Shown here: one piece after another, positions 6,569-14,223 of the stretch | How positions within the stretch are numbered: position 1 is the stretch's first letter | Layout: each line of letters opens with the position of its first letter | Source of the DNA: Caryophanales bacterium | GTDB lineage: Bacteria > Bacillota_I > Bacilli_A > RFN20 > CAG-826 | Assembly (NCBI GenBank): GCA_028726925.1 | Contig: JAQYPI010000123.1 | Location: forward strand, 1-28,715 | DNA: 28,715 bases | Reading direction: 5' to 3' | The notes under the pieces: generated by a model | What the model was told of the DNA's origin: nothing | Databases searched by the model: none | Seen by the model: the letters and a program-made list of their open reading frames with translations, nothing else | Translations under genes and position numbers: made by a program

Positions 6569-7170
6569 TACATGACGCCCCAGGCACCGAGATCGATCAT
6601 GCCATTAAGGCTCGCGAACACGAAGGCCATGAGGCCCGCGACGATGAGAGCGATCGGGACCCCTTTGAAAGCCTTCGGGACGGAAGACCCTTCAAGGCGA
6701 ACGCGGATGCAGGCGTAGAGGAAGATGACGAGGAGGAAGCCGAGGGACGTACCGATGGCGTTAGCCATGGCGTACCCGAAGTCATAACCGACGTTGCCGG
6801 AGCAAACGCCGAGAACGGCGCAGTTCGTCGTGATGAGCGGGAGGTAGATGCCCAAGGACTTGTAGAGGGCGGGCGATTTCTTCTTGATGAAGAAGCCGAC
6901 CATCTGGACGAGCGAAGCAATGACGAGGATGAAGACGATGGTCTCCATGTACTGCATGCCCGCGGGGACGAGGATGAAGTTGTAAATCGGCCAGCAGACG
7001 AGGGCGGCCATGATGGTAACGAACGTGACTGCAAGACCCATGCCGACCGCGGATTTGACCTTGTTGGAGACGCCGACGAAGGAGCAAATGCCGAAATAAC
7101 GGCTGAGGATGACGTTGTCGATCACCGTGAAGCTGATGATCGCGAGGAGGAAGGAAACGATGCCTGGCAT
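6568..7170 (-). CDS. rnfA: RnfA, integral membrane subunit of the Rnf complex
   Basis: A 200-residue six-helix membrane protein, normal in length. It has the RnfA/NqrE hallmarks: DNVILSRYFGICSFVG near the N-terminus, LVQMVGFFIKKKSPALYKSLGIYLPLITTNCAVLG in the middle (residues about 78-112, quoted here as two adjoining conserved blocks) and NAIGTSLGF later. The Cys in GIC and in TTNC are the conserved ligands that, with the matching pair in RnfE, hold the intramembrane [2Fe-2S] cluster that carries electrons across the membrane. Both are present, so the trans-membrane relay looks intact even though RnfB is short. The gene starts 2 nt after rnfE ends. Confidence 0.95.
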   Translation of the reverse strand: MPGIVSFLLAIISFTVIDNVILSRYFGICSFVGVSNKVKSAVGMGLAVTFVTIMAALVCWPIYNFILVPAGMQYMETIVFILVIASLVQMVGFFIKKKSPALYKSLGIYLPLITTNCAVLGVCSGNVGYDFGYAMANAIGTSLGFLLVIFLYACIRVRLEGSSVPKAFKGVPIALIVAGLMAFVFASLNGMIDLGAWGVM

Positions 7171-7172
7171 GA

Positions 7173-7904
7173 TTATTTGCCTCCTTTCGCGGCTTGGGCA
7201 GCCGCAAGTTTGGCAGCGCGGGCCTTTTCGCGTTCTTTCGCGGCCTTGTGATTGGTGACCGCGGCGATGATAGCGAGGGCGATCCCGAGGACCAAGAATC
7301 CGCCGGCAGATCCCGCGAAGAGCGGGATGTTGAAGGCGATGTCAGAGCCCGGATAACCCGCGAGAACGGGGATCGTGATCGGCTTCGGGCCGAAGAAGGG
7401 GAAGATCTTCCCGATCGTGATGGTGCCGACGCCGATGATTTCGCGGACAATGGCGATGGCGATGATGGCCCAGGCGTAGCCAAGGCCGTTGCCAAGCGCG
7501 TCGAGCATCGTGTCAACCGGCCCATTCTTGCTCGCGAAGGCTTCCGCGCGTCCCAAGACGATGCAGTTGACGACGATGAGGGAGATGAAGACGCCCAGAG
7601 AGTTATAGAGGGCGGGGAGGAACGTCTCGGTGAGAATCTTCACCACCGTGACGAAGGTCGCGATGATGACGATGTAAGCCGGGGTGCGGACCTCGTCAGG
7701 GATGACCTTGCGGAGCAACGAGACGAGGAGCGTTGAGAAGAAGAGAACGAAGGTGAAGAGGATGCCCATGCCGATGGCCGACTCGATAGACGAGGTAACG
7801 GCGAGGGCAGGGCAGGTCCCGAGCACCATGACGAACAAAGGGTTCGCCTTGAGGATCGGATCGAGGAAGATCCGGGCCTTGCTGGATTGATTTTCCTTAG
7901 CCAT
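7173..7904 (-). CDS. rnfE: RnfE, integral membrane subunit of the Rnf complex
   Basis: A 243-residue six-helix protein of the RnfE/NqrD family. Conserved parts are ANPLFVMVLGTCPALAVT near residues 19-36 and SLIVVNCIVLGRAEAFAS near 110-127. These contain the two Cys that pair with those of RnfA around the intramembrane iron-sulfur centre. The C-terminus is an Ala/Lys-rich cytosolic tail (about 215-243), somewhat longer than usual. A good Shine-Dalgarno (AAAGGAG) lies 7 nt before the ATG and the rnfG stop is 12 nt upstream. Confidence 0.95.
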   Translation of the reverse strand: MAKENQSSKARIFLDPILKANPLFVMVLGTCPALAVTSSIESAIGMGILFTFVLFFSTLLVSLLRKVIPDEVRTPAYIVIIATFVTVVKILTETFLPALYNSLGVFISLIVVNCIVLGRAEAFASKNGPVDTMLDALGNGLGYAWAIIAIAIVREIIGVGTITIGKIFPFFGPKPITIPVLAGYPGSDIAFNIPLFAGSAGGFLVLGIALAIIAAVTNHKAAKEREKARAAKLAAAQAAKGGK

Positions 7905-7916
7905 GGTTTACTCCTT

Positions 7917-9455
7917 TCATGCGGCGATCGCGGCAAGATAGTCCGTGCGCATGCCGACGAGCAATTCGCGCACCGCCCTCGACGAATGGGTCGAGCCGGT
8001 GTTGAGCGCGGCATTTTCGTCACCGATGCTGATCGAGCCGTCCGTGACGCCCGGCAGATAACTGTTTACCCAGTTCGTCCAGCCCCCGACGGATTCTTTG
8101 AGCGCGGCGGCAATTTGGCCTTCCGCGCCCTTGAAACCGACGTAGAGCTTGGCGCTCATGGATTCTTCTTCGCCGTCGATGTCGAAGGTGCAAGCGACGG
8201 ATCCGTGGTAGACCTTGACCGTGGAGTCATCCTGGAGGGTGATCGCGTAACGGTTGTCGATCTTGTAGGAACCGGTCTCGCTCACGAGAGGCGCTTCGAT
8301 CGCGGTGAATCCTTCATCCGCGGCGAAGGCCTTATAGTTTTCGCCGAACATCGTTTCAAAATAGCCGGCGACGTTGGCTTTTTGGGCCGCGAGGGTGACT
8401 TTGTAGTAGTCGTTCCTCATGGCAACCATCATGTTGCGAATCATGTCCGAGGAAATCGTCGCTTTGCAAACGATGGCTTTCCCGTCATCAATGTCGATGG
8501 AACCGCCCATCACGCCAGCAAGATAGACATCTTCCCATTGCGAGTAGCTGAAGTCGCTGCTGATGACCTTGTAACCCGCGGGCTGGATGTCCTTGCTCTT
8601 CCCTTCGACGACTGCGCCGGAATAGCCGACCATGAGGTCGATGGAAGCCAGGGTGGGATCGTAAGGCGAGACTTGGACGTCGCCGGTGCCTTCGTAAACG
8701 CGGGCGATGGACCCGTCTTCGAGGGTAACGGTATAACGCTTGTCCGTGGTCGCGGTGACTTGCGTGTCGGTCGCGTCATAGGATTTGGATTTGAGCGGGG
8801 TGAAATCCTCGTCGAGCGCATAGCTCACGGCATTGGGGAAGACGCCCTTGATAGTCGCGAGGGTCTCGTCGCCAACCGGACCCGGGGCCTGGCCATTCCA
8901 ACGAGCGACATAATCCTGACGGGCAACTTGGAGGCCGTCGAGGAGCCATTTCTGGGATTTTGTGCCGCCGGAGAGAAGGCCCGAGTTGTCGTTCATCGTG
9001 GCGCTGCCGGCGACGATGGCGTCGGCGAGCTTGCCAATGTTGACGTCATAGCCGGTATCGCCGCCCGCGATGACGTTGATCGCGAGAGGCTTCAGGTCAT
9101 TGACCGTGGCTTCGCTCACTTCGCCTTGATAAGCAACGGAGAATTTGATTTCCGATTTGACGGCTTTGCCGCTGTTGATGAGATAGGCATAGCCGGTGCG
9201 AGAACCGCCTTCGCTCATCTCGTAAATGCCCTCGATGGTGACTTTGGTGTTGCTGCCCATCATGGGGAAGGGCTCAAATCCCTCGACCGAAACGAAGGAA
9301 GCGCCCGGGTTGAGGACCGTGATGGTGTCCGGCGCATCGCCGGAAGGCGCGGGACCAAATTTCTTTGCGAGCAAATTCACGCCGCCAAGAAGGCCGGCGG
9401 AAACGACGCAGATGGCACCCAAGACGATGGGAGCCTTGATGTAAAGCTTATTCAT
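7917..9455 (-). CDS. rnfG: RnfG with three FMN-binding-like repeats
   Basis: A 512-residue protein with one N-terminal transmembrane helix (about 9-31) and a long extracytosolic part. Normal RnfG is about 180-220 residues and has one covalent FMN. Three repeats end in similar motifs: SGGTKSQ (Thr165), CKATISS (Thr333) and TGSTHSS (Thr489). Each is followed by a matching helix: LQVARQDYVA, MMVAMRNDYY, LLVGMRTDYL. Repeats two and three also share an upstream strand region (KRYTVTLEDGS, NRYAITLQDDS) and a later block (DVYLAGVMGGSIDI, NSYLPGVTDGSISI). Repeats one and three keep the S/T-G-x-T pattern expected for ApbE flavinylation; repeat two has lost the S/T-G. It may therefore carry two or three flavins. 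The ATG overlaps the rnfD stop (ATGA) and is preceded by AAGGAGG. Confidence 0.88.
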   Translation of the reverse strand: MNKLYIKAPIVLGAICVVSAGLLGGVNLLAKKFGPAPSGDAPDTITVLNPGASFVSVEGFEPFPMMGSNTKVTIEGIYEMSEGGSRTGYAYLINSGKAVKSEIKFSVAYQGEVSEATVNDLKPLAINVIAGGDTGYDVNIGKLADAIVAGSATMNDNSGLLSGGTKSQKWLLDGLQVARQDYVARWNGQAPGPVGDETLATIKGVFPNAVSYALDEDFTPLKSKSYDATDTQVTATTDKRYTVTLEDGSIARVYEGTGDVQVSPYDPTLASIDLMVGYSGAVVEGKSKDIQPAGYKVISSDFSYSQWEDVYLAGVMGGSIDIDDGKAIVCKATISSDMIRNMMVAMRNDYYKVTLAAQKANVAGYFETMFGENYKAFAADEGFTAIEAPLVSETGSYKIDNRYAITLQDDSTVKVYHGSVACTFDIDGEEESMSAKLYVGFKGAEGQIAAALKESVGGWTNWVNSYLPGVTDGSISIGDENAALNTGSTHSSRAVRELLVGMRTDYLAAIAA

Positions 9456-10510
9456 GCGATCGCGCCCTCCTTAAAGAGCAGAACAAGGACAACGGCGACC
9501 AAGCTCAGGACCACGATGCAAGGAAGGGCGATGATGTGCCACTTCTTCCAACGCGCGCTGGCCCAGCCGGGATAATCCAAGACGCAGGCGATGATGTTCG
9601 CGAAGAGGATCGAAAAACCGACGCCTTCGGTCCCCATGAAGAGACGGATCATGACGGCGATGGCCGCGCCGAACGCGCCGTAAACGAAGCGCGCCGGGGA
9701 ACCCGCCGGGCTCGTGACCGGGTCGGTGATCATGTAAACGAGGCCGAAGAGGAAGCCGCCGGAGAGAACCTGATAGGCGAGGAACATCGCCGGATTCAAG
9801 GCAATCTTCGTCGAGACGACGATGCCCGCGGCAAGCATCAAGACGAGGAACGTGCCGGCATAGGAGACGACGACGCGCCAATCGATGGTGCGGGTGACGA
9901 GCAAATAGACGAGGCCAACCAAGATGGCGATGTGGAACGTTTCACCAAGCGACCCCTGAACATTGCCGAGGAGAAGGTCGAGGAAGTTCGCGTTCGCGAT
10001 ATTGGAATAGACGGCGCCATTCGCGATCGCGCTGCCGCCCGTCGTGATGAACGGGGAGGAAGCGAAGCCGGAAATGCCGCCCCAACCGACGCGGACGACG
10101 AGCATGCCGAGAGCCGCGGGGTTGAAGATGTTGTTGCCAAGGCCGCCGAAGACGAGCTTGCCGAGGACGATGCCAATGGCAGCGCCGGCAACGACCGCGA
10201 AATAGCCGGTGCCCGAGGCGAAACCGATGTCGGTCGGGAGGCACATCGCATAGATGATCGCCGTGATCAAGGACGAAAGGATGTTCTCGATCTTGAATTC
10301 GGAAGCCTTCTTCTTCGTGATGAGGATGAAGAGGAATTCGCAGAGCAAGCAGGTGGCGATGCTAAGCGGGTAGATTTGCAGCGACGGGATCGGGTAGACG
10401 ACGAAGGACCAGACGAAGACCGGCGCGAGGGCGATGATGACGTTGAGGAGCATCCACTTCAGGTTGTCTTTGCGCTGAAGGTGCGGGGCAGTTTCTTTGA
10501 CAAAATCCAT
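9452..10510 (-). CDS. rnfD: RnfD, membrane subunit of the Rnf complex, without the usual SGAT flavin site
   Basis: A polytopic membrane protein of about 352 residues, normal in length, belonging to the NqrB/RnfD family. Conserved parts include MCLPTDIGF, NNIFNPAALGMLVVRVGWG, LLLGNVQGSLGE and the strong motif FGLVYMITDPVTSPAGSPARFVYG. Canonical RnfD carries FMN on the Thr of an S-G-A-T motif just before the LLLGN block. Here the corresponding stretch reads F-I-T-T-G-G-S160-A-I, so Thr is replaced and at best Ser160 could be modified. I chose ATG 10510 over TTG 10519 because MDFVKETAPHLQRKDN matches the usual N-terminus. It begins 5 nt after the rnfC stop. Confidence 0.92.
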   Translation of the reverse strand: MDFVKETAPHLQRKDNLKWMLLNVIIALAPVFVWSFVVYPIPSLQIYPLSIATCLLCEFLFILITKKKASEFKIENILSSLITAIIYAMCLPTDIGFASGTGYFAVVAGAAIGIVLGKLVFGGLGNNIFNPAALGMLVVRVGWGGISGFASSPFITTGGSAIANGAVYSNIANANFLDLLLGNVQGSLGETFHIAILVGLVYLLVTRTIDWRVVVSYAGTFLVLMLAAGIVVSTKIALNPAMFLAYQVLSGGFLFGLVYMITDPVTSPAGSPARFVYGAFGAAIAVMIRLFMGTEGVGFSILFANIIACVLDYPGWASARWKKWHIIALPCIVVLSLVAVVLVLLFKEGAIA

Positions 10511-10515
10511 AATGA

Positions 10516-11817
10516 TCAAAGCTTCGCTAGGAGCTTAGCCCTCCTGATGAAATCGGTAACGCGGATGCCGGAAGTGCAGCTGTAGGTGCAAAGGCCGCAT
10601 TCGACGCAGGTAAGCGGCTTGAGGGCCTTGATGCGATCGCGATCGTTGCTCTTGACGGCTTCCATGATGAGGACCGGCTCCAAATGGGCCGGGCAGGACA
10701 AGACGCAAGACCCGCAGCGGATGCAGGGGGCCTCGGCTTTGCCGTGTTCCTTCATGATGAGGAACGAGGTGACGGTTTCGGTGATGATGACGTCGTCATT
10801 CGGGACGGCGATGCCCATCATCGGGCCACCGACGACCATGCGGAGGCCGGATTCCTCAGTGTATCCGCCCACAAGGGGGATGAGGTCGGTGACGGGGGTG
10901 CCGAGGCGGACGAGGAAGTCCTTCGGCTCGGCGATGCCGTCGCCGTTGAAGGAGACGTAACGCTCAACGGTCGGGCGATTGAAGCGGGCCGCCCAGTAGA
11001 GGCTCGCCGCGGTCGCGACGTTCACGTTCATGATGCCGTATTGGGGCGGGAGGGTGCCCGGTTTCACCTCAATGCCGAGAGCGGTCTTGATCATGGAGAC
11101 TTCCCAGCCTTGCGGGTAGAAATTCTTCATCGGGGCGACGACCATGCCGGATCCCGGGTAGAGGCGCTCGATTTCCGCGTTCAGGTGCTCGATGATTTCC
11201 GGGTGGATCGACTTGACGCAGATGCGGGCGTCATGGCAGTCGTACATCTTCATGAGAAGGGCGGTGCCGTGGATCATGTCCTCGGCGTAATTCATCATGA
11301 AGAGCTGGTCCGTGGAGAGATAGGGCTCGCATTCGATGCCGTTGATCAAGATGTGCTTGATGGGCTCTTTGGTCGCGAGCTTGACGGAAGTCGGGAAGCC
11401 GGATCCGCCGAGGCCGACGAGGGCGAAATCGGCGGCGAGCTTGACGAGCTCGTCCTTGGTGAGGGCGTTCACTTCTTCCGGGGTGCGCTCCACCGCCGCG
11501 GGATCCAGGGTGTCCTTGAAATCGTTCTGGATCTTGATGAAGTTCACCTGTTTCCCCGAGTAAAGGCAATGTTTCTCGATGCCGAGAACCGTGCCGCTTA
11601 CCGTGGAAAAGATGGGCTGTTCGAAGAACGGCCCGTGCCTCATGCCAACTTTTTGGCAGAAGTTCACGTGGTCGCCTTCCTTGACAAAGACATCTCCCTT
11701 CGGGGCCCTGGTGTGCTCGACGGCCAAGTAGACGATGCTTGGCGCGGGGGCTTCCTCCAGAGGCCGATGCGGAAGGAGATATTTGACTTTGCCAATGGTT
11801 TTGGTTTTAGCAATCAT
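10516..11817 (-). CDS. rnfC: RnfC, NADH-binding iron-sulfur subunit of the Rnf complex
   Basis: A 433-residue peripheral subunit, full length. In order there is an N-terminal barrel-like region, the nucleotide/FMN-binding fold (VGLGGSGFPTSVKLA, about 121-135, followed by INGIECEPYLSTD) and two complete [4Fe-4S] ferredoxin motifs near the C-terminus, CIRCGSCVLSC and CVECGLCTYSC. It handles the NAD(H) end of the complex in the cytosol. Both clusters and the Gly-rich loop are intact, so the NADH module looks functional. It is the first gene of the operon. Shine-Dalgarno AGAGG lies 9 nt before the ATG, behind a near-consensus promoter. Confidence 0.96.
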   Translation of the reverse strand: MIAKTKTIGKVKYLLPHRPLEEAPAPSIVYLAVEHTRAPKGDVFVKEGDHVNFCQKVGMRHGPFFEQPIFSTVSGTVLGIEKHCLYSGKQVNFIKIQNDFKDTLDPAAVERTPEEVNALTKDELVKLAADFALVGLGGSGFPTSVKLATKEPIKHILINGIECEPYLSTDQLFMMNYAEDMIHGTALLMKMYDCHDARICVKSIHPEIIEHLNAEIERLYPGSGMVVAPMKNFYPQGWEVSMIKTALGIEVKPGTLPPQYGIMNVNVATAASLYWAARFNRPTVERYVSFNGDGIAEPKDFLVRLGTPVTDLIPLVGGYTEESGLRMVVGGPMMGIAVPNDDVIITETVTSFLIMKEHGKAEAPCIRCGSCVLSCPAHLEPVLIMEAVKSNDRDRIKALKPLTCVECGLCTYSCTSGIRVTDFIRRAKLLAKL

Positions 11818-11841
11818 TGGATAAACCTCTTTCTAGTGCAT

Positions 11842-11858
11842 AGGAAATTATATTTCCT
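11842..11858. promoter_or_regulatory. Palindrome over the rnf -10 box, candidate operator
   Basis: AGGAAAT-TAT-ATTTCCT is an inverted repeat with perfect 7-nt arms centred on the -10 box of the rnf promoter. A regulator bound here would block RNA polymerase. No regulator gene lies next to it. Confidence 0.45.
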
Positions 11859-11875
11859 TGGTAAATTGGTAACAA
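11847..11875 (-). promoter_or_regulatory. Promoter of the rnf operon
   Basis: On the minus strand TTGTTA (11875-11870), a 17-bp spacer and a perfect TATAAT (11852-11847) lie about 30 nt before the rnfC ATG. Confidence 0.8.
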
Positions 11876-11916
11876 GATAGAAATGGCCTTATTTGGGCGC
11901 GAGGAAAGCGGAAACG

Positions 11917-11947
11917 AAAAAGGCGAGCGGTTCTAGCCGTTCGCCTT
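11917..11947 (-). terminator. Rho-independent terminator of ftsH
   Basis: A 12-bp stem (11920-11931 with 11936-11947; AAGGCGA pairs TCGCCTT, with inner GCGGT/GCCGT pairs including two G-T) has a 4-nt loop and is followed on the minus strand by TTTTT. It starts 13 nt after the ftsH stop and isolates ftsH from rnf. Confidence 0.9.
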
Positions 11948-11960
11948 CGTTTGGGAGGTG

Positions 11961-14129
11961 TTATTCGTCCTTCTTGTCGCCTTCGGAGGCGGGAGCGTCC
12001 TCGGGAGAGGGCTCTTCCGCTTTCGGGGTTTCAGGGGCCTTTTCGACGACTTCAGCCTCTTTCGGCTCGTTTTCGTCGCCCGGGAGATACCCGTTTTTGC
12101 AAAGGAACTCGATTTCCTCAGCGGTAATGGTCTCTTTGGCGAGCAGACGCTCAGCGACCAAGATTACTTGGTCTTTGTGATCCGTGAGGACCTTGCGGGC
12201 GTTCTCGTGGGCCTTCTCGATGATTTCGCGAACCGCCTTGTCGATTTCGTAAGCCACTTGGGTGGAGAAGTTCCGCTGGGTGTTCGTGTAATCGCGGCCA
12301 AGGAAGACGGAACCCGTGTCCTTTTCGTATTGGATGGGGCCAAGATCGCTCATGCCGAATTCGGTGACCATGAGACGGGCAAGACGCGTCGCCTGTTCGA
12401 TGTCATTCGAGGCACCCGTGGACACGTCTTGGAAGAAAATCTCCTCCGAAGTGCGTCCGCCAAGAAGGCCGGTGATACGGGCGATGAGCTCGTTTTTGGT
12501 CATGAGGAAACGGTCGTCTTCCGGCGTCATGAGGACGTGGCCGCCCGTGTTGCCGCGCGGAACGATCGTGATTTTCTGAACCTTGTCGGAGTAGGGCAAA
12601 TTGAGGCCGATGACGGCGTGTCCCGCTTCGTGATAGGCGACTTGGCGCCGTTCCTTCTCGGACATGCCGCGCGAGGATTTCGCGGGGCCGGAGATGCGGC
12701 GGTCGATGGCTTCGTCGATTTCCGCGAGGCCGATCGAGGATTTGTTCTTGCGGACCGCGAGGATCGCCGCGTCGTTGAGGACACTATCGATGTCCGCGCC
12801 GGAGAAACCGACGGTTCTCTTGGCCAAGGCACCGAAATCAACGTTTGGATCGACATGCTTGTTGCGGGCGTGGACCTTGAAAATCGCTTCGCGTCCTTCC
12901 TTGTCGGGCAAGGAAACCGTGATGGTGCGGTCAAAGCGTCCCGCGCGGCGAAGAGCCGGGTCAAGGACGTCGTCGCGGTTCGTTGCGGCGATGACAAGGA
13001 TACCGGAGTTGGCTTCGAAGCCATCCATTTCGACGAGCAACTGGTTGAGAGTCTGCTCGCGTTCGTCGTTGCCGCCGCCTAAACCAGCGCCGCGCTGGCG
13101 GCCAACGGCATCGATTTCGTCAATGAAAATCAAGCAGGGGGCCGTAGCTTTCGCTTGTTTGAAGAGGTCGCGGACGCGCCCCGCGCCGACGCCGACATAC
13201 ATTTCGACAAAGTCAGAACCGGAAATGCTATAGAAGGGGGCGCCGGCTTCTCCGGCCACCGCTTTCGCGAGCAAGGTTTTGCCGGTGCCAGGCGGGCCGA
13301 TCAAGAGGACGCCTTTGGGCAATCGGGCGCCGAGTTTCGTGTATTTCTTCGGGTCCTTGAGGTATTCGACGAGCTCGACCATCTCGGCCTTTTCCTCGTC
13401 GCACCCCGCGACGTCGCTGAATTTGACTTTCGTGTTATCCGCGCGGCGGGCCGGGGATTTGTTGAAAGACATGACGCCGCCTTGGCCCCCGCCGCTCATC
13501 GCGGAAGAAAGCCTCGAGAACAGGAGCACCATGAGGAGGACGGTGACGCCCGTCGTGATGATCGTCGGGCCCCAAGTATCCCACCAAGAAACCTCGAAGG
13601 CGTCGTTCACGGAATAACCGTACATCGATTTGTTCGCCGTGTCATAGGCCGCGCCTTGCTGGACGCGGAAAGCGAACAAGGAGGAATAGGAGACGTGGCG
13701 CGCGGTCACAGTAACCGGGTCGTTCGGATTGCTCAGATCCTGCGCGTTCACGTAGAAGTCCGAATTCCATTTTTCCGCTTCGACGCGGACCGTGAAGGAG
13801 ACAAAGCGATCCGAGGCGTTTTTGTAGGTGCCGCTCACGTTGACGCACTTGTATCCCTCGGACACCGTGTAGTTGACCACGGCGTGCCCCTGGGTCAAAA
13901 CGTCTTCGTAACGGGTGTTCTTCGCTGAAATCTCATAGAGGCCGTCCCCGTCTGCGTCATCATCAAGCTCGACTTTTAGATACGTGTCGAGCTGGGATTC
14001 CGCCCAGGTGTCCGTCTGGTTCCAGAGATTGCGAACCATGAGCCAAACGAACATGCCGACCGTGAGGCCAATCAAAAGGTAGGGGAGGATATAGGAGAAT
14101 ATGCTTCTTTTCTTGTTTCCGTCGTTCAT
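11961..14129 (-). CDS. ftsH: FtsH, membrane-anchored ATP-dependent zinc metalloprotease
   Basis: A 722-residue AAA+ protease that degrades membrane and some soluble proteins at the cytosolic face. In order: first membrane helix (about 11-33), extracytosolic domain (about 36-183), second helix (about 185-205), AAA domain with Walker A GPPGTGKT (about 275) and Walker B FIDEID, then the zinc protease HEAGH (about 498) and third ligand Asp in TGASNDIEQAT. The C-terminal tail is rich in Glu and Pro. The outer domain, about 150 residues, is roughly twice the E. coli size and has an Asp-rich DDDADGDG stretch. I chose ATG 14129 (AAAGGA 6 nt upstream) over TTG 14135. It follows tilS as in Bacillus, but with a terminator after it and probably its own promoter. 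Confidence 0.97.
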   Translation of the reverse strand: MNDGNKKRSIFSYILPYLLIGLTVGMFVWLMVRNLWNQTDTWAESQLDTYLKVELDDDADGDGLYEISAKNTRYEDVLTQGHAVVNYTVSEGYKCVNVSGTYKNASDRFVSFTVRVEAEKWNSDFYVNAQDLSNPNDPVTVTARHVSYSSLFAFRVQQGAAYDTANKSMYGYSVNDAFEVSWWDTWGPTIITTGVTVLLMVLLFSRLSSAMSGGGQGGVMSFNKSPARRADNTKVKFSDVAGCDEEKAEMVELVEYLKDPKKYTKLGARLPKGVLLIGPPGTGKTLLAKAVAGEAGAPFYSISGSDFVEMYVGVGAGRVRDLFKQAKATAPCLIFIDEIDAVGRQRGAGLGGGNDEREQTLNQLLVEMDGFEANSGILVIAATNRDDVLDPALRRAGRFDRTITVSLPDKEGREAIFKVHARNKHVDPNVDFGALAKRTVGFSGADIDSVLNDAAILAVRKNKSSIGLAEIDEAIDRRISGPAKSSRGMSEKERRQVAYHEAGHAVIGLNLPYSDKVQKITIVPRGNTGGHVLMTPEDDRFLMTKNELIARITGLLGGRTSEEIFFQDVSTGASNDIEQATRLARLMVTEFGMSDLGPIQYEKDTGSVFLGRDYTNTQRNFSTQVAYEIDKAVREIIEKAHENARKVLTDHKDQVILVAERLLAKETITAEEIEFLCKNGYLPGDENEPKEAEVVEKAPETPKAEEPSPEDAPASEGDKKDE

Positions 14130-14160
14130 CTTCAATCCTTTCTCGAGTTGCTCGTGCTAG

Positions 14161-14179
14161 CAGGCGTCAAGTGCGCCTG
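14161..14179. repeat. Inverted repeat in the ftsH upstream region
   Basis: CAGGCG-TCAAGTG-CGCCTG, perfect 6-nt arms with a 7-nt loop, lies about 30-50 nt before the ftsH ATG. No T tract follows on either strand, so it is more likely an operator or a leader hairpin than a terminator. Confidence 0.4.
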
Positions 14180-14186
14180 AAGATTC

Positions 14187-14214
14187 AATGTATAGGGTGG
14201 GGATTTTTTGTCAA
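14187..14214 (-). promoter_or_regulatory. Possible promoter of ftsH
   Basis: On the minus strand a perfect TTGACA (14214-14209) is followed after 16 bp by TACATT (14192-14187). TATACA two bases earlier is another -10 choice but gives a short 14-bp spacer. It lies between the tilS stop and ftsH. Confidence 0.4.
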
Positions 14215-14223
14215 TGATTGTGC

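Noticed and set aside
7887..9575. A 562-codon open frame antisense to rnfG
   Set aside because: rnfG has clear repeats, a membrane helix, a ribosome site and operon position. The antisense frame has none of these.
9536..10585. A 349-codon open frame antisense to rnfD
   Set aside because: It is composed mainly of Asp, Glu, Arg and Ala and mirrors membrane codons of rnfD. No start signal or motif.
14161..14179. Terminator between tilS and ftsH
   Set aside because: The stem is good but no T run follows on the minus strand. I kept it only as an inverted repeat.
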